51,087 bases of DNA from Clostridiales bacterium (GTDB taxonomy: Bacteria; Bacillota; Clostridia; Lachnospirales; Lachnospiraceae), in the NCBI GenBank assembly GCA_029100885.1, contig JAQXPY010000147.1, forward strand, positions 1 through 51,087. Reading direction: 5' to 3'. Positions 8,151 to 16,078 of the stretch are shown piece after piece; the stretch's first letter is position 1; every line of letters starts with the position of its first letter. The translations under genes were made by a program, and so were the position numbers. The notes beneath the pieces are model-generated. The model was not told where the DNA came from. It ran no database searches and was given only the letters and a program-made list of their open reading frames with translations.

Positions 8151-8179
8151 ATAATAGTTGCTTTGGAGTGATCAGGCAA
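8151..8179 (-). promoter_or_regulatory. Predicted glyS promoter
   Basis: On the minus strand TTGCCT (8174-8179) and TATTAT (8151-8156) are separated by 17 bp. The -10 lies in the palindrome AACTATAATAGTT. The leader to the glyS ATG would be about 120 nt. This gives glyS an independent start inside the recO-glyS gap. Confidence 0.65.
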
Positions 8180-8227
8180 TCCCTATCCTGTATTTTCTGA
8201 GCCGCTGTCTCCGCCGTCTCCGACATC

Positions 8228-8884
8228 TCAGATCGTCTGTGCTATCACAGACAGTGATCTGAACCTGTGTCCGACTGTTTTTGTGAAAAATCTGTCGGCA
8301 CTCCGACAGAATTCGTCCGCTCCGGGAATCCCGAAGATGTCTTTATCATAGAGCCGGTTAAGTGGGGCGCCTATGCAGTACTGCCACAGTCGGATGACCT
8401 CAGGATCATCACTGTCCGCAGGCGCCGTCGTATATTCACCCTGAAGCACAAGAAGCCTGAGTCCGTATATTCGTCTGATAAGCTCCGCTTCCGGGGCTCC
8501 CGAACGCAGCGCTCTTAAGGTCACGAACATCAGATTGAGAAGCTTCTTTGAATCCTCCTCAGCCATGCCCTCTGCGCTGAAATATTCTCCGGCCTCCAGA
8601 ACATACGCGGCATAGACCGATTTGTCAAAATCTCTTCCCAGATCATCAAAGGAGTCAATAACGCTGATCCCGTGAATATTGTAGGCACTCCTGCCCTTGC
8701 CAAGAATAAATGAGGCACATGTGACAGGTCTTGCCGAGCCTGTGATACCGGAGCTCACCTTTGCGGCTCCGCCGGCAAATGCAGTGATTTTTCCGAGCTT
8801 GTCCGAAATTATTACCAGTCTCTTTCCGTACTCTCCCTGCGGCGAGGAGGATACTATTATGCCTTTAACTGAAATTTCCTGCAT
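8228..8884 (-). CDS. recO: DNA repair protein RecO
   Basis: RecO anneals single strands and loads RecA in the RecFOR pathway. The 218-aa sequence starts with the OB-fold region (EISVKGIIVSSSPQGEYGKRLVI, then GKITAFAGGAAK), where the conserved K-A-x-G-A features are recognisable. It continues with the helical domain, LRRIYGLRLLVLQGEY-like in content. It is slightly short compared with about 240-250 aa relatives, and no zinc-finger cysteine cluster is seen. The ATG overlaps the era stop by one base (TAATG), a coupled pair common in Firmicutes. Confidence 0.93.
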   Translation of the reverse strand: MQEISVKGIIVSSSPQGEYGKRLVIISDKLGKITAFAGGAAKVSSGITGSARPVTCASFILGKGRSAYNIHGISVIDSFDDLGRDFDKSVYAAYVLEAGEYFSAEGMAEEDSKKLLNLMFVTLRALRSGAPEAELIRRIYGLRLLVLQGEYTTAPADSDDPEVIRLWQYCIGAPLNRLYDKDIFGIPGADEFCRSADRFFTKTVGHRFRSLSVIAQTI

Positions 8885-9789
8885 TATCTATATTTTCTGA
8901 GGTCATAACCAAAATTTTTTACCATGTTTTCATCATCGCGCCAGTTCTTTCTGACTTTGACAAAGAGCTTGAGATTGACCTGGGCTCCAAGCTGCTCTTC
9001 TATCTCTGCTCTGGCGGCGGTTCCTATACGCTTGAGCATCTCTCCTCCACGACCGATGATTATTCCCTTATGACTGTCCCTCTCGCATATTATATCCGCG
9101 TCGATATCATAAAGCCCGTCTCTTCTCTCCCTGAACTTCTGAATGTTCACTGCGATACCGTGAGGGATCTCATCCTTGATATTTTTGAGCAGCTGCTCCC
9201 TGATCAGTTCCTCGGCAATGGATCTTAGAGGTATCTCGGTAACTGTCTCCTCATCATAATACAGAGGTCCCTCCGGGATAAAGCTGAAGATCGACTCCAT
9301 AAGCTCATCCTCGTTTCTTCCGGTTATCGCCGATACACATATGCAATCATCGAAGCTGCATTTTTCCGAATATGCCTTTATCACATCTTCGATCATTCCC
9401 GGATCCCTTACTGTATCCGCCTTGTTTATCACAAGGAGCACCGGTCTCTTCCGCTTGTTGACAGTTTTCAGCAGCTGAGCTATCCGCTGCTCTCCTGCTC
9501 CTATATATGTGGTCGGCTCCACCAGCCAGAGGATCACATCCGCATCGGAAAAGCTCCTTTCCGCAACGCTGTCCATGTATTCTCCCAGCTTGTTTTTGGC
9601 TTTGTGTATACCCGGAGTATCCACAAATATGATCTGCCCCCTCTCATCGGTGTAGACCGTCTCTATCCTGTCTCTTGTTGTCTGCGGGCGGTCGGATGTT
9701 ATGGCTATCTTTTGTCCGATCAGCCTGTTCATCAAGGTGGATTTTCCTACATTCGGTCTTCCCACCAATGCGGCATAACCTGATTTCAT
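8884..9789 (-). CDS. era: GTPase Era
   Basis: Era is an essential GTPase that binds the 3' end of 16S rRNA and assists 30S assembly. The 301-aa protein has G1 GRPNVGKST (about 10-18), G3 DTPGIH, G4 NKAD, and a C-terminal KH RNA-binding domain with GIIIGRGGEMLKRIG followed by the typical VKNFGY close to the end. Length and order are standard. It is followed by recO with a TAATG overlap and preceded by a hairpin-bearing 90-bp gap. Confidence 0.97.
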   Translation of the reverse strand: MKSGYAALVGRPNVGKSTLMNRLIGQKIAITSDRPQTTRDRIETVYTDERGQIIFVDTPGIHKAKNKLGEYMDSVAERSFSDADVILWLVEPTTYIGAGEQRIAQLLKTVNKRKRPVLLVINKADTVRDPGMIEDVIKAYSEKCSFDDCICVSAITGRNEDELMESIFSFIPEGPLYYDEETVTEIPLRSIAEELIREQLLKNIKDEIPHGIAVNIQKFRERRDGLYDIDADIICERDSHKGIIIGRGGEMLKRIGTAARAEIEEQLGAQVNLKLFVKVRKNWRDDENMVKNFGYDLRKYR

Positions 9790-9821
9790 ATACTGGATCC
9801 TTTCGCTTTTGTTGCCGGAAG

Positions 9822-9843
9822 CCCTCTGCCTTAAGGCAGAGGG
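9822..9843. terminator. 22-bp perfect palindrome between the M16C protease gene and era
   Basis: CCCTCTGCCTT (9822-9832) is followed directly by its exact reverse complement. There is no loop beyond the central bases and only a weak T-run on either side, so it could be a poor terminator, a processing site or a protein-binding palindrome. It lies in the 90-bp gap upstream of era. Confidence 0.5.
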
Positions 9844-9879
9844 TCTTTGATATATTCTTCCGGGTCGTGTACAGCCGTT

Positions 9880-12825
9880 TCAGAAGAGATCTCGCACCGA
9901 CTTGAACATGTTGCTGCATTCATCTATCTGACCTGCGTTTCCTATAGCGCATATCGCTTCCGATCTGAGCAGCGCTCTTATATACGGCGCTGTGTTTCTG
10001 ATATCCTCTGCGGTACAGCTGAGCATCTGATCCCTTTCCAGCTGAAGCTCCTCATCTGTTGTACCGAAGAAGCAGTCTGAGATTGCCTGATTTGCCCTGT
10101 CCGAGGCGGTCAGTGGTCTGTCTGAGGCAGAAACAGCTCCGATAATATACTTTGCAACAGTACTCTCATCTCCCTGCCAGTTCTCCAGATACTCCGGAAG
10201 CTCTTCAAATACATCGTTTGTCTTTGCCACCTCAGGATCTCTGTAGGAAACAAGGAAGCATCTGCCTGTCCTTGCAAAGCCAGACATGCACCCGTAGGCT
10301 CCTCCCAGTACCCTGAGTCTGATCCAGAGATAGTCGTAGTTGAGCATGACTCTGAGAACCTTAAGCACACCGGTACTGTCCAGTCCCGCTTCAGTAAAGC
10401 TTCCGCAGCGTGCCACATAATTGACCTGGGAGCTGGTCCTGAAGCCTTCATTCAGCGTGCTCAACGGCATCAGCTGCCTACCCTGCGTATCTCTCTGCTC
10501 CTGAGGTGATGCGCTGCATTCTCTCAGATCGTTTTCAAAGGCTTCAATGCTGCTGCCTAATCTTTCATTTACTTCCCTGCTTCCGTACAATGCATATACA
10601 GCCTGTCCCTGTCTGAATATCCTGTCATGCACGCTCCTTAAGGAGCTTATGAAGCGTTTCATATGCACGGGCTCCTTTGTCAGTCTGCAGGCAGCATTTA
10701 CAAAGTCGTAATAAGCGATTCCCGATGTCAGGTCATTGAATCTCGCAGCCTTGCTGATATAAGACGAGGCTCTCAACGCGGCTGCCGTATGCGAGCCGGA
10801 TTCGAGCTTTGACTGCTGTCTGCTTCTTATCTCCAGAAGCAGCTCGGTGAGTCTTTCCGGATCATCAAAGACAGTACAGTTGATCATCTCCGAGGTCAGC
10901 CTGAAGCCCTCTTCCACCTTGCTGTCAAGAGTATGGAGCTCCGCGGAAAGCATTCCCGAGAGCTTGAATTCCAGTTTTCCTTCTCCTCTTTCCGTATAAG
11001 GCTCTATTGCAAAGGATATTCCTCCGGTGTTCAGCATGACCTCATCATACAGGTCACTGTAGCTGCGCTTCACGGTATTGAGTTCTCCTATGATATCAGT
11101 CAGAAGCGCCGCAAACTGAAGCTCGTCCTCATTAAGCCCCTCAACAGGGAACAGCACCTTTATGTACGATATTCCTCTGGTGTCCGCCTCGGTAAATATC
11201 CTGCTGCCGTTTCTGACCGTGCCTATGTGCTCGGCCTTCCTGTCTATATCGCTTATCTGAAGGACCGGAAGCATCGCCAGTGTCTCCGGGCTGTCCGGCT
11301 CTGCCTGATAAGCCTTGAGTTCCTCTGTCTGCTCGGCTATCCTCTTCTTTTCCTCAAAGCTCATGCTGTCCTTGAGGAGCTTTAGTTTTTCTGCATTTTC
11401 TCTGTTCTCACGCTCTGTCATTCCCTTGTCCGGAACGATCCTTACACGAGCTCTGAAGCTGTTTCCGATAAGAAATCTCTCGATCTTTTTCTCAAAGAAG
11501 TCTGTATCGATCAGTTTCCTGACCTCTTCGACCGCCTCATTGTAGAACAGATATGTGAACGGACTTTCATCATAAAGCCATGATCCGAACATTCCGATCC
11601 CTATGGCAAGTCCGGCAGGAAGGCTGCCGTAATCCTCCTCCCTGAACCTGAACTCTATGTAATTAAGCTCCGCCCTCAGACTCTTCTTGTTGATTCCGTT
11701 CCTTACAAGCTCGTTCAGAGTGCTGTCGATGATCCTCTCAAACTCCTCCTGCCTGTCCTCATCGGTATTCTTTGCCACTATCGAAAAATATGGCTGAAGT
11801 ATCTCGGAGCAGACACCCCCGTAGATATCCTCTCCGATGCCTGCCTTTACAAGAGCCTCCCTGAGTACCGCTCCCGGCGATGTCAGAAGAACCGATTCCA
11901 GTATCTGCCATGCAATGGCATTTACCTGTGTAGGCTCGTCCTCAATGACATAGTTCTCGGACAGGTAGCATTTTCCCTTTTCCGATTCGTTTTCTCCGAT
12001 GGCATAGAGCCTTCTAACATTTTTTGGTTCCTCAAACGGCTTCTGAGGCTTTATTTCCGAATTGACCGATATTCTCTCATATCTGTCAAGATAATTGCTG
12101 TCGATCCACTCCAGCTTTTCCTCCATATCCATATCTCCGTAGAGATAGATATATGAGTTTGACGGATGATAATAAGTTCTGTGGAAATCCAGAAACTCTT
12201 CGTAGCTGAGCTTTGGAATATCCGAAGGCAGTCCGCCGGATTCGTTGCTGTAGACAGTATCGCAGAACAGCTCGTTCATGGTATATCTTTCCAAAACGGA
12301 ATCCGGATTGGAAAAGGCTCCCTTCATTTCATTATATACAACACCGTTGATCTTAAGCTCTTCCTTCTCTCCGCCCAGATCCGTCAGTTCATAATGCCAG
12401 CCCTCCTGACTGAATATCTTAGGCTCCTCATATACCTTCGGATTGAATACAGAATCCAGATATACATCCATCAGATTCATGAAATCCTTATCATTCATGG
12501 ATGCGATCGGATATATTGTTTTGTCAGGAAAGGTCATTGCATTCAGAAAAGTGTTGAGAGAGCCCTTGGCCAGCTCAACAAAGGGATCCTTGAGCGGATA
12601 TTTTTCCGATCCGCACAGAACCGAATGCTCCATAATATGGGCTACACCCGTGGAATTCTCCGGAGTTGTCCTGAAGCCGATCATAAAGACCTTGTTCTTA
12701 TCCTCATTTTTCAGCGTAAATACCCTTGCGCCTGTCCTGATATGCTCATAGACCGTTCCGGTTCCCCTGAGCTCATCAATTACTTTTTCTTCTATTAAAC
12801 GGTACTTTAGGCATGTGTGATTCAT
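9880..12825 (-). CDS. M16C (presequence protease-like) zinc metalloprotease
   Basis: A large 981-aa clamshell peptidase of the pitrilysin/insulinase clan. The inverted zinc motif HxxEH is seen as HIMEH at residues 63-67, with the distal Glu likely in VVYNEMKGAFSNPDS. The N-terminal flow YEHIRTGARV, KVFMIGFRT, then SLNTFLNAMTFPDKTIYP is characteristic of PreP-like M16C enzymes, which degrade peptides in a closed chamber. No signal peptide is seen, so it is probably cytoplasmic. The start overlaps the DUF218 gene by 50 bp, with GGGGAA upstream. Physiological substrates are unknown. Confidence 0.93.
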   Translation of the reverse strand: MNHTCLKYRLIEEKVIDELRGTGTVYEHIRTGARVFTLKNEDKNKVFMIGFRTTPENSTGVAHIMEHSVLCGSEKYPLKDPFVELAKGSLNTFLNAMTFPDKTIYPIASMNDKDFMNLMDVYLDSVFNPKVYEEPKIFSQEGWHYELTDLGGEKEELKINGVVYNEMKGAFSNPDSVLERYTMNELFCDTVYSNESGGLPSDIPKLSYEEFLDFHRTYYHPSNSYIYLYGDMDMEEKLEWIDSNYLDRYERISVNSEIKPQKPFEEPKNVRRLYAIGENESEKGKCYLSENYVIEDEPTQVNAIAWQILESVLLTSPGAVLREALVKAGIGEDIYGGVCSEILQPYFSIVAKNTDEDRQEEFERIIDSTLNELVRNGINKKSLRAELNYIEFRFREEDYGSLPAGLAIGIGMFGSWLYDESPFTYLFYNEAVEEVRKLIDTDFFEKKIERFLIGNSFRARVRIVPDKGMTERENRENAEKLKLLKDSMSFEEKKRIAEQTEELKAYQAEPDSPETLAMLPVLQISDIDRKAEHIGTVRNGSRIFTEADTRGISYIKVLFPVEGLNEDELQFAALLTDIIGELNTVKRSYSDLYDEVMLNTGGISFAIEPYTERGEGKLEFKLSGMLSAELHTLDSKVEEGFRLTSEMINCTVFDDPERLTELLLEIRSRQQSKLESGSHTAAALRASSYISKAARFNDLTSGIAYYDFVNAACRLTKEPVHMKRFISSLRSVHDRIFRQGQAVYALYGSREVNERLGSSIEAFENDLRECSASPQEQRDTQGRQLMPLSTLNEGFRTSSQVNYVARCGSFTEAGLDSTGVLKVLRVMLNYDYLWIRLRVLGGAYGCMSGFARTGRCFLVSYRDPEVAKTNDVFEELPEYLENWQGDESTVAKYIIGAVSASDRPLTASDRANQAISDCFFGTTDEELQLERDQMLSCTAEDIRNTAPYIRALLRSEAICAIGNAGQIDECSNMFKSVRDLF

Positions 12826-13648
12826 CGACTGTTAAATTCCCCATAAATAAATCTTTTATTATTGCTGCGCTTTCTCTGACACAATTGTGAATATACAGAA
12901 TGCTGTCCGACCGGGCCGGTATCGATCTGACATCCTTAAGGCCTCCTGCCACAGCCATCGTCCTGGCTCTGAACATGTGATAATCACTGGTTATGATTCC
13001 GACACTCGGCTCATAATCGGAACTCCACACACTGTCTCCGGGTCCCTTCGGAATACGCCTGAGCTCCGTATCCTTCCTGATGATTCTGACCGCACCCATA
13101 ACAATATCCGAGGTCGAGGTGGCTCTGGCCTCCATGAGCATTTTCGACTGGGGCACCCCCTTCATACTCAGATAATTATACATCGCAAAGGCCTCCGGCA
13201 CCGCATCTCCTTTATCCTGACCCCCTGCCAGCACCAGTGTTGCTTCCGGATCCTGATAAAATACCTCATAAGCCTTATCCAGCCTGTAAACAAGCGTTTT
13301 GGATACTCCGTCGGAATATACCCTCGCTCCCAGCACGATGCAATAATCTGTTCCTGTATCCTCCGACGCAGCGGAGGAGGCCATAACAAGATTCATGATC
13401 AGAACGAACAGTCCGAGAAACAGACCGAAGGATGTATAAATAAACGCAGGAAGCAGCTTAGGCATTTCGTACCTGCGCCTTAAGCTCCTCCGGAGCATTA
13501 TTCCCATTGCGGTAAATACTGCCGCAAAGAATGGCCAGATCAGGCAAAAAGAGGTATTAATGCCTCCGTAACCGATGATAACGGTGAAATAGGCGATACA
13601 TAAGCCTGCACATATGAAAAAAAACAGAGAAAGTACTTTTCTTTTCAT
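12776..13648 (-). CDS. DUF218 (SanA/YdcF-like) membrane protein
   Basis: This 290-aa protein has about three N-terminal hydrophobic segments (roughly 5-25, 31-50 and 67-90) and then a DUF218 domain. The domain begins at TDYCIVLGARVYSDG, with the conserved LAGGQDKGDAVPEA and the ARATST/YHMFRA elements. DUF218 proteins are linked to cell envelope functions such as ElyC/SanA in E. coli, but the reaction is not established. The C-terminus overlaps the protease gene by 50 bp, suggesting coupled expression. The start has no competing upstream Met. Confidence 0.85.
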   Translation of the reverse strand: MKRKVLSLFFFICAGLCIAYFTVIIGYGGINTSFCLIWPFFAAVFTAMGIMLRRSLRRRYEMPKLLPAFIYTSFGLFLGLFVLIMNLVMASSAASEDTGTDYCIVLGARVYSDGVSKTLVYRLDKAYEVFYQDPEATLVLAGGQDKGDAVPEAFAMYNYLSMKGVPQSKMLMEARATSTSDIVMGAVRIIRKDTELRRIPKGPGDSVWSSDYEPSVGIITSDYHMFRARTMAVAGGLKDVRSIPARSDSILYIHNCVRESAAIIKDLFMGNLTVDESHMPKVPFNRRKSN

Positions 13649-13672
13649 TATTTTTATGCTGAACAGCTGTAT

Positions 13673-14911
13673 TCAGCTGCCTTTGACCGTAAGCAGTTCA
13701 TTCACACAAGGAGTGCTGCTTAATGTCACATTGAGTATCTGTTTTGAATGAGGACAGCTCTCCTGCTCTGTCATGGAGACTGCGTCCCTTATTGCCAGCA
13801 CCCTGACCTTTTCACTTGTACAGTCGGGCTTCAGTATCTCTATCTCATCTCCCTTGCAGAACTTATTTTTCTGCTCGATGATGATACTGCCGTCAGGAAG
13901 GACCTCTCTGACAGTTCCGAGATATATATAATTGCGGATATAGGTATTGCTGTCATATATCTGAGCCTCACTGTCGGGTTTTCCGAAATAAAAGCCGGTG
14001 GTGAACTCTCTGTAGGTGCATTTGGATATTTCTTCCTTATAAAAATCCAGTGAGCTGTGATAAACTGACGGATCCTTGAAATAATCGTCAATAGCTCTTC
14101 TGTAGGCTCTTGCGACCACCGCAACATACAATGCGGTCTTCATACGTCCCTCGATCTTGAAGCTGTCAATACCCGCCTCCACCAGCTCGGGAATATGATC
14201 TATCATGCACAGATCCCTGGAATTGAAGATAAAGGTACCTCTTTCGTTCTCCTCCAGAGGAAAATATTCACCCGGTCTCTTTTCCTCCATGACAGCATAG
14301 TTCCATCTGCACGGATGGGTACAGGCTCCCTGATTTGAGGATCTTCCTGTCATATAGCCGGAGAGAAGGCATCTTCCGGAATAGGAGATGCACATGGCTC
14401 CGTGAACAAAGGACTCGATCTCAAGCTCGTCCCCTATATCTCTTCTTATCTGCTTAAGCTCGTTCAGCGACAGCTCCCTGGCATTGACCACACGCTTTGC
14501 TCCGAGACTCTTCCAGAAAAGAAAGGCTTCGGAATTTGTGGTATTCATCTGAGTGGAAACATGTATATCTATCTCCGGAATGATCCGCCTTGCGAGACTG
14601 AACATTCCCGGATCCGATATTATAACAGCATCGGGCTTTATCTCCTTCAGCTCCTTAAAATACTCCTCTGCCGGTGCAAGATCATAATTGTGAGCAAATA
14701 TGTTGGCAGTCACATATACCTTTACCCCGTGTTCATGGGCATACCTTACGGCCTCTGTCATGGACTCCCTGTCAAAATTATCCGCCTTTGCCCTCAGAGA
14801 AAAGGCCTCTCCGCCAATATAAACGGCGTCTGCTCCGTAAAAAACCGCTGTTTTCAGGGTCTCGAGATTCCCTGCCGGTATCAGCAGCTCCGGTTTTTTT
14901 CTATTGTTCAT
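13673..14911 (-). CDS. trhP: Peptidase U32 family protein, likely tRNA U34 hydroxylase TrhP
   Basis: The family hallmark is complete: an ESFVHGAMCISYSGRC block, then LLSGYMTGRSSNQGACTHPC, holding the conserved cysteines. Although named U32 peptidases, TrhP (YrrN/YrrO, YegQ) members make 5-hydroxyuridine at tRNA position 34 using prephenate. The N-terminal half is a TIM-barrel (AVYIGGEAFSLRAKADNF), and the C-terminal part (about 320-412) is the small accessory domain. At 412 aa it matches the YrrO-like long form. It overlaps the O-methyltransferase gene trmR by 11 bp, the Bacillus yrrMNO arrangement, which strengthens the tRNA role over a protease role. Confidence 0.85.
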   Translation of the reverse strand: MNNRKKPELLIPAGNLETLKTAVFYGADAVYIGGEAFSLRAKADNFDRESMTEAVRYAHEHGVKVYVTANIFAHNYDLAPAEEYFKELKEIKPDAVIISDPGMFSLARRIIPEIDIHVSTQMNTTNSEAFLFWKSLGAKRVVNARELSLNELKQIRRDIGDELEIESFVHGAMCISYSGRCLLSGYMTGRSSNQGACTHPCRWNYAVMEEKRPGEYFPLEENERGTFIFNSRDLCMIDHIPELVEAGIDSFKIEGRMKTALYVAVVARAYRRAIDDYFKDPSVYHSSLDFYKEEISKCTYREFTTGFYFGKPDSEAQIYDSNTYIRNYIYLGTVREVLPDGSIIIEQKNKFCKGDEIEILKPDCTSEKVRVLAIRDAVSMTEQESCPHSKQILNVTLSSTPCVNELLTVKGS

Positions 14912-15581
14912 ATTCTTCCGTTTCCGCTCTGTCCTCTGCTGTCATAACACTTAAAGAAACACCGTCGCCCACATTGAGTATGCAGCTTTCGAGTCTGTCA
15001 TGATGCTTGACCGCATATAGAAATTCTCTCATTCTTTCGTGTGTTGTTCTCTCCCGCCTGGAGACCGTATATCTCGATTCCAGCACCGTCTGTTCCTGAA
15101 GCACATTGTCGGCAACCAGCAGCGCTCCCGGTCCCATAAGCTCCAGAATATCCGGCAGCCATACGATATACTGTGCCTTGGCAGCATCCAGAAATACCAT
15201 ATCAAAATGTCTTTTTTCTTCCCTGAAACGCTTAAGGACCGTTCCGGCCTCCTCCGGCAGCAGTCTTATCCTGTCCCCCAGCCCGGAGCGCATAATGTTA
15301 TCCCGTGCCAGCGGTATCCTTTTTTCATAGTTTTCAATAGTTGTGATATCTGCCCCGGAGGCCTTTGCCATCGCAATGCTGCTGTATCCTATGGCAGCTC
15401 CTATTTCAAGGATCGAGGATGGCTTTTTCAGCATGAGCAGTACTCTGATGAGACTTTCGGTCTCTCTCCGGATGATGGGAACATTATTATCTCCGGCATA
15501 GTCCCTGAGCTCTGAGAGCAGCTCGTCTCTGTCCGGCTCCATTGAATGGAGAAAGTCACTCATTCTGCTGTTGTCCGTCAT
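14901..15581 (-). CDS. trmR: O-methyltransferase, likely tRNA 5-hydroxyuridine methyltransferase TrmR
   Basis: A class I SAM methyltransferase of 226 aa. The SAM loop is ILEIGAAIGYSSIAMAKA, the acidic residue follows in TTIENYEKR, and VFLDAAKAQY carries the metal-binding Asp of COMT-type enzymes. In Bacillus the homologue YrrM methylates ho5U34 to mo5U34, and its gene sits beside the U32 hydroxylase genes, as here. The ORF track starts nine codons upstream. I chose the ATG at 15581, which has GGAGGGAG at a good distance. It overlaps the upstream MltG-like gene by 26 bp. Confidence 0.85.
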   Translation of the reverse strand: MTDNSRMSDFLHSMEPDRDELLSELRDYAGDNNVPIIRRETESLIRVLLMLKKPSSILEIGAAIGYSSIAMAKASGADITTIENYEKRIPLARDNIMRSGLGDRIRLLPEEAGTVLKRFREEKRHFDMVFLDAAKAQYIVWLPDILELMGPGALLVADNVLQEQTVLESRYTVSRRERTTHERMREFLYAVKHHDRLESCILNVGDGVSLSVMTAEDRAETEEYEQ

Positions 15582-16077
15582 CGGATGCTCCCTCCGCAGC
15601 TGATTCATTATACATATAGGTCTCTGTTCCCTCGTCTCCTCCGGCTATGATGCCGCCGTCCTCAACTGTCTCGGCCTCTCTGCTAAGCCTGTCGTTATAC
15701 TCCTGCTCTGTCATATCGAGGCTCCTGATCATCTCTCTTACAGACATCGAAGTGTTCAGCTTATATGTACCCGGATAGATGCTGAGTCTATAGAGCCCGG
15801 CCTGCAGCTTAAAGGCTTCGGCATTGTGAATGATGCCGTTTTCATACAGCCTTTCTCCCAGCTCATCGGCAGTCTCTCCCTCTTCTATCTCTATCTCGAT
15901 ATCGGTTCCGGGAGCCGGCTCCACGGTATCGGCACAGAACAAGGTGTATCCGAATCTGAAGCCGTAATTAACTGTCGTAAATCCCACCAAAACAAGCAGG
16001 GCTATTGCAATAATACGCCCTGCCACTCCTTTGGTTATTTCCGTAATGCTGTTGTCCGGCGATCCGTCTCTGTACAT
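15556..16077 (-). CDS. Short MltG/YceG-like membrane protein lacking the catalytic domain
   Basis: The 173-aa protein has one membrane helix (about 20-42) and then a LysM-like module. The reading IEIEEGETADELGERLYENGIIHNAEAFKL and the late YPGTYKLNTSMSVREMI match the N-terminal part of endolytic transglycosylase MltG. Full MltG is about 330-380 aa and has a C-terminal catalytic domain with a key Glu. Here the protein ends with an acidic tail (EDGGIIAGGDEGTETY), so it is a shortened relative, probably non-enzymatic. I see no frameshift remnant downstream, where trmR starts at once. It is 1 bp from the RNase J stop. Confidence 0.7.
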   Translation of the reverse strand: MYRDGSPDNSITEITKGVAGRIIAIALLVLVGFTTVNYGFRFGYTLFCADTVEPAPGTDIEIEIEEGETADELGERLYENGIIHNAEAFKLQAGLYRLSIYPGTYKLNTSMSVREMIRSLDMTEQEYNDRLSREAETVEDGGIIAGGDEGTETYMYNESAAEGASDDGQQQNE

Positions 16078-16078
16078 A

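Noticed and set aside
8024-8227. Possible T-box riboswitch before glyS
   Set aside because: The T-box core (GGTGGNACCGCG) was not found on the minus strand; only a stem-loop and promoter are present.
12166-12798. 210-aa plus-strand ORF
   Set aside because: Mirror of the M16C protease N-terminal region, which carries the HxxEH motif on the minus strand.
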